Source: Armatimonadota bacterium (GTDB taxonomy: Bacteria; Armatimonadota; SYMT01). Taken from it: a DNA stretch of 7,126 bases. A program made the translations under genes and the position numbers. The stretch spans positions 1-7,126 of the forward strand of contig JAJFMS010000165.1 of assembly GCA_020696885.1 (NCBI GenBank), read 5' to 3'. The notes under the pieces were generated by a model. That model ran no database searches, was not told the DNA's origin, and worked only from the letters and a program-made list of their open reading frames with translations. Of the stretch, positions 1 through 5,819 are shown in pieces. Within the stretch, counting starts at the first letter, position 1, and each line of letters starts with the position of its first letter.

Positions 1-1
1 G

Positions 2-88
2 GCGCTTCCCCGCATCGAGGAAGCCGTGCTGGCGCTGGTAGCACAGCTATCCGCCGCGCCCAACGTCGAAGGACCGTCCGACCAATAG
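2..88 (+). CDS. C-terminal fragment of an unidentified protein
   Basis: An open frame enters from the left edge and ends at TAG (86-88), giving the last 28 residues of a protein. The tail begins LPRIEEAVLALVAQL, an amphipathic, Ala/Leu-rich helix, followed by a short polar end (NVEGPSDQ). A closing helix of this kind is common, for example at the end of PLP-dependent enzymes, but nothing here identifies the family. It points toward the minus-strand TPR gene, and the strong hairpin at 137-187 lies between the two stops, as expected for convergent genes. The call rests on the open frame, plausible composition and that context. Confidence 0.5.
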   Translation, partial: ALPRIEEAVLALVAQLSAAPNVEGPSDQ

Positions 89-102
89 AAGAGCGGACCC
101 GT

Positions 103-130
103 GGGAAGTGCGAGTTGCGAGTTGTGAACG
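103..130. repeat. Heptamer-period tract left of the hairpin
   Basis: Two perfect tandem copies of GCGAGTT (110-116 and 117-123) are flanked by degenerate heptamers (GGGAAGT at 103-109, GTGAACG at 124-130), so a 7-base period runs for about four units. It lies in the spacer between two convergent genes and is not coding. A second heptamer tract of different sequence lies at 251-271, beyond the hairpin. Confidence 0.55.
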
Positions 131-136
131 CCGAAT

Positions 137-187
137 GGGTTTTCGTGCCGGTACGGCTAGGTAAAGCCCGAACCAGCACGAAACCCC
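137..187. terminator. Likely bidirectional terminator hairpin
   Basis: Bases 137-152 (GGGTTTTCGTGCCGGT) pair with 172-187 in 14 of 16 positions; the mismatches are 140/184 and 149/175. The loop can extend the stem further through 155-158 (GGCT) with 165-168 (AGCC). The arms contain a T-run on one strand and an A-run on the other, so either strand has U-rich stem sides, but there is no clean U-tract after the stem. Position between two converging gene ends supports a terminator role in both directions. Confidence 0.6.
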
Positions 188-250
188 AAACAGGCCGTCG
201 GCCAGAAAGCCGTCGCTACGCCCCACACCGGCGGACCGTTAGCAGGTCCC

Positions 251-271
251 AACACCGAACACCCAACACCG
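251..271. repeat. Three tandem heptamers right of the hairpin
   Basis: Three consecutive 7-base units, AACACCG, AACACCC and AACACCG, occupy 251-271. On the minus strand they read as CGGTGTT-type units. The tract begins 14 bases beyond the stop of the minus-strand TPR gene, so it would be in that gene's 3' untranslated region. No function can be read from it. Confidence 0.6.
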
Positions 272-285
272 CGCGCAGCGCTTCC

Positions 286-1461
286 CTATTCCTCGTTGGT
301 GAACGGGAGCTGCAGGTCGCAGTGGTAGGGGCGCTCTTCCCGGCCGAGGGTGGCCAGGCGCTCCACTTCCTGGCAGCAGGCGTCGGCCACCGCCTGGCTC
401 TCCAGGCTCGTGGCCAGCGCCACCAGCTTGGTAGCCGCAGCCTTGGGGGATTCCGGCAGGGAGGTGGGGGTAAGCGCCGCCTCGCCGTGCGCCGTGGCCT
501 CACGGGCGAGGCCGACCTTCTTCTCCAGGAGCGTGTCCCGCAGCCGCTTGGAGCGGCGCACGGCGCGCTCCGCCAGGTTGCCCGCCTTCGCCACGCGGCA
601 CGCATCGTGCTCCGCGTGGCCGCGCGCGGCCTCCGCGGCGGCGATGGCGGCGGTGGTCTCCACTTCCAGCCGGCGGTTTTCGTCGTGCCGGGCGAGACGC
701 TGGGCGCGGCGATAGTCCCGCGCGGCGGCGTCGAATTCACCCAGGCACATGGAGGCGGAGCCGCGCGCCAGGTGGAGCCGGATCGTGTTCTCGCGGGAGG
801 TGGCGAGACGGAGCGCCTCAGTAAAGTGATCGTGGGCCGCCAGCGGGCAGCCGGACCCCAGGAGGATCGTGCCCAGGGCGTGCTCGGCCCGGGCGCGCGC
901 CTCGGCATCGCCGCTCACTTCCGCCACTTCCGCCGCCTGTTCGGCAGCCGTAACCGCGTTCTCCGTGTTCCCGGAGCCCCACGCGATCATCGCCGCCCGG
1001 CGCAGCGCTTCGGAGAGCTCCCGCGGGAGACGTCGAGCGGCTGCCCGCCGCACTCGCTCCTGAGCATACTCCCAGGCGCGGCCGTGCTCTCCCGCCGCCA
1101 GGCTCAAGCGAGACAACTGCTCCAGCATCGTCGCCACGCCGGCTTCGTCCGGCTGCTGACGTCCCAGGCGCAGGCCGGCGCGAGCCGCGGTGAGCGCGCG
1201 CTCCAGCTCTCCCCGCCGGTACTCCATCTCCGCCAGCAGCCCCAGCGCGCGCACGGCGTCCGGCGCCCGGCCGTTGCGACGGAACAGGGTGATGGCGTCA
1301 CGCAGCGGCTTCCGGCCGCGCGGCACGCGGCCACTCAGGAGCTCACGCTCGATGGTGGCCACCGTCTCGCTAGCTTCTCCAAGATCCATCGGAATCGGGA
1401 AAGGCGGTTCGTCAGACATCGGACCGGTTACCGTGGGTAGGTCTAGTACGCTCGCGTACAT
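286..1461 (-). CDS. Tetratricopeptide-repeat (TPR) protein
   Basis: A 391-residue, Ala/Arg/Leu-rich, almost wholly helical protein. Repeated helix pairs of TPR type are visible around residues 66-98, 108-137, 147-182, 188-220 and 226-257, with the usual Ala/Gly small-residue pattern (for example LGLLAEMEYRRGELERAL and ARGSASMCLGEFDAAARDY). Such repeats form scaffolds for protein-protein contacts; no enzymatic domain, signal peptide or membrane segment is seen, so a cytosolic location is inferred. The C-terminus (after about 300) is helical but not clearly TPR and has two adjacent cysteines near 359. The start at 1461 is preferred because GAGGTG lies seven bases upstream. A second start at 1419 (MSDEPPF) gives 377 residues with a more natural N-terminus but a poor ribosome site. 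It is divergent from pepA, 119 bases apart. No specific function can be assigned. Confidence 0.8.
   Translation of the reverse strand: MYASVLDLPTVTGPMSDEPPFPIPMDLGEASETVATIERELLSGRVPRGRKPLRDAITLFRRNGRAPDAVRALGLLAEMEYRRGELERALTAARAGLRLGRQQPDEAGVATMLEQLSRLSLAAGEHGRAWEYAQERVRRAAARRLPRELSEALRRAAMIAWGSGNTENAVTAAEQAAEVAEVSGDAEARARAEHALGTILLGSGCPLAAHDHFTEALRLATSRENTIRLHLARGSASMCLGEFDAAARDYRRAQRLARHDENRRLEVETTAAIAAAEAARGHAEHDACRVAKAGNLAERAVRRSKRLRDTLLEKKVGLAREATAHGEAALTPTSLPESPKAAATKLVALATSLESQAVADACCQEVERLATLGREERPYHCDLQLPFTNEE
1446..1459. repeat. Short inverted repeat at the TPR gene start
   Basis: GTACGC and GCGTAC face each other across two bases (1446-1451 and 1454-1459), immediately downstream of the proposed ATG at 1461. 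A perfect 6+6 dyad at a gene start could be a protein-binding site or a small mRNA stem that affects initiation. It could also be chance in coding sequence, since it encodes residues 2-5 of the proposed protein. Confidence 0.3.
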
Positions 1462-1543
1462 AGGGATGCACCTCGCTGTCCCAACGCAGGAACCGCAAAT
1501 CCCGCCGCTGGAAGGGGGAAAAGGACACAGGGCGAACGTTCAA

Positions 1544-1563
1544 GGGCAGCGAGCCCGCTGCTC
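1544..1563. promoter_or_regulatory. Hairpin just upstream of pepA
   Basis: GCAGCG (1546-1551) pairs with CGCTGC (1556-1561) around a four-base loop, extended by a G-T wobble and a G-C pair to 1544-1563. It sits 17 bases before the pepA start in the 119-base divergent region. TATCAT at 1564-1569 resembles a -10 element, but no good -35 lies at the proper distance, so no promoter is called. The hairpin may be a binding site or leader structure; its role is not shown. Confidence 0.3.
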
Positions 1564-1580
1564 TATCATGGGGTACTCCG

Positions 1581-3095
1581 ATGACTGACCGTGATTTCAT
1601 ACTTCAGGAAAAAAATAGTCTTCTCAATATCGACACGGATGCATTAATCCTGCCAATCACGCAGGGTAGTGATCTAAACGGGGCTGCTGCGGCGGTAGAT
1701 GCCGCGCTGGATGGTCTGATCACCGATATGCGAAAACGCCACGAATTTCGCGGTGAAGCGCACCAGGTGGCGATCGTTCCCACGCTTGGGCGATTAGCGG
1801 CAGCTCGAGTGGCGCTGGTAGGAGTGGGAAGTGCGGCCGATCTTACCGTGCACGGGTACCGGCTTGCGATGGCCACCGCGGCGCGCACGCTGGCGAAGCG
1901 CGGCCTGCTGCGGGCCGCCACGGACGTGGCCGATGTCCAACTGCCCGCGGACGAAGCCGCCTCCGCCCTGGCTGAAGGCGCGGTGCTGGCGCGCTACGTG
2001 GCGGACCCGTATCGCACCGGGGAGCGCCGCACCGGGCCGCTCACGGAGCTGCGCGTGTGCAACGCCACCGAGGCGGCGCTGCGCGAAGGCGCGATTCGGG
2101 GACATGCCAAGAACCTGGCCCGGGACCTGACCAACGAGCCCTCCAACGTGCTGGATCCCCCGGAGCTGGCGCGGCGGGCAGCAGCGATGGCGGAAGCCAC
2201 CGGGCTGGAATGCGAAGTGCTGGACGTGGCGGACCTGGAGCGGCTGCGGATGGGCGCCATCCTGGCGGTGACCCGCGGCAGTGACACGCCGGCGAAGTTC
2301 ATCATCCTGCGTCACCACGGCGCCCCCGCGGACGCGGAAGGCCCACTACTGGCGCTGGTGGGGAAGGCGGTCTGCTTCGATTCCGGCGGCATCTCCATCA
2401 AGCCCACGCTCGACATGGGGAAGATGAAGGGCGACATGGCGGGCGGCGCGGCCGTGATCGGCGCGATGCAGGCGATCGCGGAGCTGAAAGTGCCGCTGAA
2501 CGTGATCGGGCTGGTACCGGCGGTGTTCAACATGCCGGATGGCCGCGCCTGGAACCCCGGAGACGTGATCACTGCCCGCAGCGGCAAAACGATCGAGACA
2601 ATCACCACGGACGCCGAAGGGCGGATGCTGCTGGCGGACGCACTGGACTACGCCCGGGAGCTGGGCGCCACGCACCTCGTGGACATCGCCACCCTCACGG
2701 GAGCTGTGGGGATTGCGCTGGGGAGCGTGGCGAGCGGGCTCTACGGCACGGACCCGGAGCTGGTGGAGGCGGTGCGCACTTGCGGAGCCGCCGCCGGCGA
2801 GCGCCACTGGCCGATGCCGCTGTTCCCGGAGTACCGGGAGCAGATCCGCAGCGAGATCGGGGACCTGAAGAACAGCGGCGGCCGGCTGGCCGGTTCGGTC
2901 ACCGCGGCGTGGTTCATCCGGGAGTTCGCGGGAGATACGCCGTGGGTCCACCTGGACATCGCCTGCACCGCCAGCTACGACAAGGGGAAGCCGTGGGCGC
3001 CCGCCGGCCCCACCGGTACCGGAGTGGGCACCTTCATCAACCTCGCGCAGCAGATGGCGCAGCAATCGGCGCAGAAGCCGGCGGCTGCCGAGTGA
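1581..3095 (+). CDS. pepA: Leucyl aminopeptidase (peptidase family M17)
   Basis: Cytosolic two-metal aminopeptidase that removes N-terminal residues, preferring leucine, in peptide turnover; M17 enzymes are usually hexamers. The 504 residues match the usual length (about 500). The N-terminal macro-like domain covers about 1-150 and the catalytic domain about 160-495. Expected metal ligands are all present: K262, D267, D285, D344 and E346, with catalytic K274 and R348. They sit in the motifs VGKAVCFDSGGISIKP and TTDAEGRMLLADAL. The signature normally reads NTDAEGR; here Thr342 replaces Asn. The ATG at 1581 gives the normal family N-terminus; GGGG about seven bases upstream is a weak ribosome site. 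The first 100 bases are about 41% GC by hand count and include seven A's (1609-1615), far below the rest of the gene. In E. coli PepA also binds DNA; nothing here shows whether this one does. Confidence 0.96.
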   Translation: MTDRDFILQEKNSLLNIDTDALILPITQGSDLNGAAAAVDAALDGLITDMRKRHEFRGEAHQVAIVPTLGRLAAARVALVGVGSAADLTVHGYRLAMATAARTLAKRGLLRAATDVADVQLPADEAASALAEGAVLARYVADPYRTGERRTGPLTELRVCNATEAALREGAIRGHAKNLARDLTNEPSNVLDPPELARRAAAMAEATGLECEVLDVADLERLRMGAILAVTRGSDTPAKFIILRHHGAPADAEGPLLALVGKAVCFDSGGISIKPTLDMGKMKGDMAGGAAVIGAMQAIAELKVPLNVIGLVPAVFNMPDGRAWNPGDVITARSGKTIETITTDAEGRMLLADALDYARELGATHLVDIATLTGAVGIALGSVASGLYGTDPELVEAVRTCGAAAGERHWPMPLFPEYREQIRSEIGDLKNSGGRLAGSVTAAWFIREFAGDTPWVHLDIACTASYDKGKPWAPAGPTGTGVGTFINLAQQMAQQSAQKPAAAE

Positions 3096-3126
3096 TCGCC
3101 CCCGATCGCCGAAAGGAGAGCGGGCC

Positions 3127-3267
3127 GTGCCGATAACGGACGAGTTCGAGCCGGTGCGGTGGATCGCGCAGGTCATGGAAGGCTACCACGGCCCCTGTGG
3201 TGAACCGGTTGCGTTGTGCTCACAGGGCACTGATCGTCACGTAGTATCCGTCCGGATCCCGGAGTGA
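3127..3267 (+). pseudogene. Probable remnant of an ECF-type sigma factor gene
   Basis: GTG at 3127 is preceded by AAAGGAG with eight bases of spacing, one of the best ribosome sites in the window, 31 bases after the pepA stop. The frame runs 46 codons to TGA (3265-3267). Its start, EFEPVRWIAQVMEGYHGP, resembles the opening of a group of ECF sigma factors that begin with W-I-A-x-V, then Tyr, then Gly/Arg-Pro-Leu before region 2. After that point (about 3193) the likeness is lost and the frame runs into the 3' end of the minus-strand VOC gene, overlapping it by 48 bases. I infer that the rest of the gene was lost by deletion or recombination. Alternatives are a genuine short protein or a chance frame; family assignment is from memory of the motif, not a search. 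Confidence 0.45.
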
Positions 3268-3600
3268 GAACTCCTCGGTTCGCGTGTTGGGGTTCACGTG
3301 GGGCTCCTCTGCGAACCGGTCGACGAGCGCGCGTGCCCGCTCCAGGGACTGCTCGTAGTCGTCCACCCGGAAGAACAGGAGGAGCCCGTTGCCCGGCTGC
3401 GCCCCGTCCGGGCTCGTCAGGGACGGATGCTCGTGTGCCCCCCACCGGTGGAGGCAGAGCAAGACCGTTCCGTCCGTATCCAGGATCTGGCCGAAGTAGT
3501 CGTGAACCGGAGGCGTCTCGGGCTGCCCGAAGAGCGACTGGTACCACTTGAAGCTGCGGGGCACGTCGCTGACGCCGATGATCGTCCAGGTGCGTTTCAT
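3220..3600 (-). CDS. VOC-fold (glyoxalase/bleomycin-resistance-like) protein
   Basis: A 126-residue single VOC unit of about the usual length for one-unit members, with paired beta-alpha-beta-beta-beta modules. Typical marks are the opening strand followed by SDVPRSFKWYQSLFG (residues 11-25), the central FFRVDDYEQSLERARALV (76-93), and the closing EFSLRDPDGYYVTI (110-123). VOC proteins bind small molecules; many use a metal held by His/Glu, others only sequester a ligand. Here the strand positions that usually carry the first His and the last Glu are not occupied by these residues (last strand ends GYYVTI), so metal-dependent catalysis is doubtful. GGGGA five to nine bases before the ATG is the ribosome site. 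It is last in a run of four minus-strand genes, 18 bases after the lipoprotein gene. Substrate unknown. Confidence 0.85.
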   Translation of the reverse strand: MKRTWTIIGVSDVPRSFKWYQSLFGQPETPPVHDYFGQILDTDGTVLLCLHRWGAHEHPSLTSPDGAQPGNGLLLFFRVDDYEQSLERARALVDRFAEEPHVNPNTRTEEFSLRDPDGYYVTISAL

Positions 3601-3618
3601 CGCAGTTCCCCAGTCGGC

Positions 3619-3924
3619 CTACTTGCACTCGCTCCGCTTCATCCGCGTCTCCACGGTATTCAGGTAGCTGCGCGTAATCGTGCGATAGGCCTCCCGATCC
3701 GGGCCTGCGTTGAGCTCTCGCTGGTAGTTCGCCCTGGCCTGATTGAGCTCCGCTCGCAGGGCGGCACAATCGGTCAACGCTTCGATCCGCCGGTATTCGC
3801 TCGGATTGCCGGGCCGCGTCTCCGGAGAGCTGCCGCATCCCAGCAGCGCTGCGGACGTCAGCACGGCCGCCGCAATCTGGAGTGCTCGCGTTCCGCCATC
3901 CGCCGGGAGCCAGGGTGGTAGCAT
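3619..3924 (-). CDS. Small lipoprotein of unknown function
   Basis: A 101-residue protein with a lipoprotein signal: a hydrophobic stretch (IAAAVLTSAALLGC, residues 17-30) ending in a lipobox, LLGC, with Cys30 as the lipidated residue. The mature part (about 71 residues) is polar and helical, with two further cysteines (53 and 100) that could form a disulfide, and a pattern CAALRAELNQARANY then ITRSYLNTVETRMKRSEC. I do not recognise the family. The start at 3924 is the Met closest to the signal; no strong ribosome site is seen. An upstream in-frame Met at 4008 would add 28 residues and a long N-region. It sits 98 bases after a two-helix membrane protein gene and 18 before the VOC gene, probably in the same transcript. 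Likely anchored in the inner or outer membrane. Confidence 0.7.
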   Translation of the reverse strand: MLPPWLPADGGTRALQIAAAVLTSAALLGCGSSPETRPGNPSEYRRIEALTDCAALRAELNQARANYQRELNAGPDREAYRTITRSYLNTVETRMKRSECK

Positions 3925-4022
3925 CAGCGCCAGCAACTCATCTCTCCCGGCTCGCTCATTCCAGCTCTCCCCTCGTCCGTTCGGACCGGGTGCAGCGACC
4001 GTAGCCATCCTGCGACCCGGCC

Positions 4023-4223
4023 TCATCGCCCATTCGCCCAGTAGAGAACCGACCGGATGGTGATGTAACACCCGAGCCAGAAAGAAAGCGCCAGTAACGG
4101 GTTCGGCGGGTTCGTCAGGGTCGAGCCCGCCACCACCAGCGTGATCCCCAGGCAGAACCAGAACCCCGCCAGGAAGTATCGCAGCCACCTGCCTCTCAAT
4201 GGCAAACAGTCCCTGAGATTCAT
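4023..4223 (-). CDS. Small two-helix membrane protein
   Basis: A 66-residue protein with two predicted membrane helices at about 14-36 (LRYFLAGFWFCLGITLVVAG) and 42-62 (PLLALSFWLGCYITIRSVL), joined by a short loop rich in Asn and Pro. The basic N-terminus (RDCLPLRGR) suggests an N-in orientation, which would place both ends in the cytoplasm. The start at 4223 is chosen over one 13 codons upstream because GGAGG lies seven bases before this ATG. It is second in the minus-strand run, 39 bases after the other two-helix gene. No family is recognised; the pair may be partners in a membrane complex, which is only an inference from adjacency. Confidence 0.7.
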   Translation of the reverse strand: MNLRDCLPLRGRWLRYFLAGFWFCLGITLVVAGSTLTNPPNPLLALSFWLGCYITIRSVLYWANGR

Positions 4224-4262
4224 GTGAATACCTCCGCCGGTGCGGCCTGACGCCAGGTGCAC

Positions 4263-4544
4263 TCACACGGCGTCGCAACCCGCTGGAGGCAGCGGAGGTC
4301 CGGCGGTTTCCTGGGCGCCCGGTGGTCGGAGCTCACGCTCAGCTCGGTAATGGACCCACGACTCCACGATCCAGACCAGGCTGAGCGCCGCGAAACCGAT
4401 CACCGCGGCGATTGACTCCCGGTAATCCCCGGGCACCCCCACGTACCCGAGGAGGGGCAGCGAGATCCAGAACCCACCAAACGTGGCCACGTTGTAGGCG
4501 ACGAACCACCGCCAGCTAGCCCTCATCCTACGCCACACGTTCAT
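4263..4544 (-). CDS. Small two-helix membrane protein, first gene of the cluster
   Basis: A 93-residue protein with helices at about 13-36 (starting WFVAYNVATFGGFWISLPLL) and 43-65 (IAAVIGFAALSLVWIVESWV). The N-terminus is strongly basic and aromatic (WRRMRASWRW). The tail after about 66 is charged, then Pro/Gly-rich. The loop contains GYVGVPGDYRES. The ribosome site is a poor G-run (GGGGG) before ATG at 4544. It is the first of four minus-strand genes; the promoter should lie in 4545-4690, but I found no pair of hexamers with proper spacing. No family recognised. A bacterial holin-like or 2TM-domain type of protein is conceivable but unsupported. Confidence 0.65.
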   Translation of the reverse strand: MNVWRRMRASWRWFVAYNVATFGGFWISLPLLGYVGVPGDYRESIAAVIGFAALSLVWIVESWVHYRAERELRPPGAQETAGPPLPPAGCDAV

Positions 4545-4694
4545 CCGGCCCCCGTTATCACGCCGCGGAACCCCGGCTCACCCGCCGGCCTGTCAGGTTT
4601 ATCACGGAAATTCTAACCCGAAAGCCAGTGGCGGGCTGGCCGGCGCGGGTGTGATCGCGAGATGTAGGTGGGCTTGAGGAAAAAGAAAGCGGTC

Positions 4695-4827
4695 GGGCAT
4701 CCGCCGTGGTTGCCCTGGAAACGAGGATGGTGTAGTCGCCAGCAAAGCCGTACCATTTCCGACCGGTGTGTACCGCTTTGCCAGCGCCGGGAGGAATGCG
4801 TGGCGAGGGCAATCACGGCGGATGCCC
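4695..4827. repeat. 133-base nested palindrome
   Basis: Bases 4695-4716 and 4806-4827 are 22-base inverted repeats with a single mismatch (core CATCCGCCGTG). Inside, 4742-4753 (GCAAAGCCGTAC, starting at the G) and 4770-4781 (GTACCGCTTTGC) form a second inverted repeat of 12 bases with one mismatch. The whole could fold as one long interrupted hairpin. It encodes nothing convincing. It could be a miniature mobile element, a REP-like repeat or a structured RNA; no flanking target duplication was seen. Confidence 0.7.
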
Positions 4828-5013
4828 CTACCAAGCAACAGCCAGTTCGGTTACTTTAGAGCAAGGAGGCCGAGCTCTCGTTCATTAGGGCATTTGAGTA
4901 ACTAACCGAGGATGCTGGGCTCGCATGCGCCGTACCTGCATCCACCGGCCCACGTCGCTCTGGATGAGGAGAAGCCAATGGGTGCGCAGAGCCGCCGGCG
5001 CGGTTGCCGGAAC

Positions 5014-5044
5014 GGCGTTACGAACGCCTGATAGAGCCTGATAG
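5014..5044. repeat. Hairpin followed by a 9-base direct repeat
   Basis: GGCGTT (5014-5019) and AACGCC (5023-5028) form a perfect six-pair stem with a three-base loop. GCCTGATAG then occurs twice, at 5026-5034 and 5036-5044, ten bases apart. The structure overlaps the end of a 17-codon mini-frame. Confidence 0.5.
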
Positions 5045-5174
5045 CAAAAAGCCTTGCAATGAGCGGCCGTTTGCTGTATTTCGTATAGTCGGTGTGATTG
5101 CGGCTGCTTGATCTAAGTATAACCAGTTGCGGTTAACACTGTGTTCCTCCGCCTGTTTTAATGGAGACCCTTCG

Positions 5175-5633
5175 ATGTCAACGTTTACTCGTCGCTTGTT
5201 CCTGCGTAGCGCCACGGTCGCTGCCCTCGCGTTGGCCTGTGTGGCCCCGTCGTTGGTTCCGGCCGTGCATGCTGCTCGCGTGGACCCCAATAGCCCGAAG
5301 GGGAAGTGGGCCGGAACGTTTCAGGACGAGAACGGCACCCTCAGCGGCAACGTTACCCTGACGATCGCGAATGTGAAGTCGCAGCGGGGCACTCCCATCT
5401 TCACCACCAAGGGAAGCCTGAAGCTGGGCGCCGCCAAGGGAAGCGCACCGGGCATCTGGTCGCCCTCCGAGCGGTTCCTGACCTGCGCCACGATCGTGCG
5501 CCGCGGCACGGCCGCCTCGATCGCAGTGAACCTCAGCCAGGACGGCAACACCCTCACCGGCACCTACGGCACCAACACCATTCCGAACGGTGGCAACGAG
5601 ACCGCGGGCACCGTCACACTCACCCGCCGCTAG
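5175..5633 (+). CDS. Small secreted protein with a Tat signal peptide, unknown function
   Basis: A 152-residue protein. The N-terminus has a twin-arginine motif, TRRLFLR (residues 5-11), then a mildly hydrophobic Ala/Leu/Val stretch and a likely cleavage site after VHA (31-33). This suggests export in folded form by the Tat pathway. The mature part (about 119 residues) is Gly/Thr-rich and strand-forming, with repeated short units such as GNVTLTIANV, GSLKL, ASIAVNL, NTLTGTYG and AGTVTLTRR, consistent with a small beta-barrel or beta-sandwich. One cysteine (104) remains after cleavage. I do not recognise the family. ATG at 5175 is chosen because GGAG lies eight bases upstream and the signal peptide begins there; an upstream TTG at 5127 would spoil both. 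It is followed eight bases later by a strong hairpin, so it is probably a single-gene unit. Confidence 0.85.
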   Translation: MSTFTRRLFLRSATVAALALACVAPSLVPAVHAARVDPNSPKGKWAGTFQDENGTLSGNVTLTIANVKSQRGTPIFTTKGSLKLGAAKGSAPGIWSPSERFLTCATIVRRGTAASIAVNLSQDGNTLTGTYGTNTIPNGGNETAGTVTLTRR

Positions 5634-5641
5634 CACCGAGA

Positions 5642-5689
5642 TGGAGCAGCAGCGCACCGGCAACAACGTTCCGGTGCGCCGCTGCTCCA
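5642..5689 (+). terminator. Terminator hairpin after the Tat-signal gene
   Basis: TGGAGCAGCAGCGCACCGG (5642-5660) pairs with 5671-5689 in 18 of 19 positions around a ten-base loop (CAACAACGTT). It starts eight bases after the stop codon. The following bases (GCATTTCCC) give only a short T-run, so release may be imperfect, but length and position argue for a terminator. Confidence 0.75.
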
Positions 5690-5731
5690 GCATTTCCCTA
5701 GCCCTTCCGATGGCCCACCCCGCCTTTCACG

Positions 5732-5760
5732 TTGACGCTGAAGGCGTACAGCTATACAAT
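5732..5760 (+). promoter_or_regulatory. Sigma70-type promoter of the thiC leader
   Basis: TTGACG (5732-5737) and TACAAT (5755-5760) are separated by exactly 17 bases and differ from the sigma70 consensus by one base each. Transcription would start near 5767, about 55 bases before the riboswitch core, and no other gene lies between. This is the best promoter in the window. Confidence 0.75.
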
Positions 5761-5819
5761 TCCGCATAGAAGGCCGTCTTACCGGCGTGCCGACTACCCA
5801 CAACCGAATTCGACTTTTT

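Larger units (their letters stand above)
4545..5174. other. 630-base stretch without a convincing gene
   Basis: Frames here on both strands are short, overlapping and low in credible protein character. The stretch holds the nested palindrome at 4695-4827, a small hairpin and 9-base direct repeat at 5014-5044, and two mini-frames with a plausible ribosome site near 4964-5041. From about 5041 to 5160 it is AT-richer than its surroundings and contains TATAGT (5084-5089) and TATAAC (5118-5123), either of which could be a -10 element for the gene at 5175. No -35 at 16-18 bases supports them. Confidence 0.6.

Noticed and set aside
115..1440. Long plus-strand open frame (441 codons) opposite the TPR gene
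   Set aside because: Its translation is Arg/Gly/His-rich without any domain character. It starts in the heptamer tract and mirrors the minus-strand gene, whose TPR pattern is clear. It is a GC-rich antisense shadow.
2346..3176. Minus-strand open frame of 276 codons opposite pepA
   Set aside because: It lies over the conserved PepA catalytic domain and its product is Arg/His/Pro-rich with no recognisable domain; an antisense shadow.
3925..4278. Longer start for the lipoprotein frame
   Set aside because: The extension would place a long, poorly structured region before the lipoprotein signal and overlap the gene at 4023-4223, which has its own strong ribosome site.
4558..4859. Several short overlapping frames on both strands
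   Set aside because: They overlap each other and the nested palindrome, have no good ribosome site and no credible protein features.
4862..4890. Strong AAGGAGG sequence as a ribosome site
   Set aside because: No ATG, GTG or TTG lies at a usable distance after it, so it does not start a gene.
5084..5123. Promoter for the gene at 5175 based on TATAGT or TATAAC
   Set aside because: Neither has a credible -35 hexamer at 16-18 bases, so they are only mentioned as possible -10 elements.
5127..5174. TTG start giving a longer Tat-signal protein
   Set aside because: It puts 16 extra residues before the twin-arginine signal; ATG 5175 has GGAG eight bases upstream.
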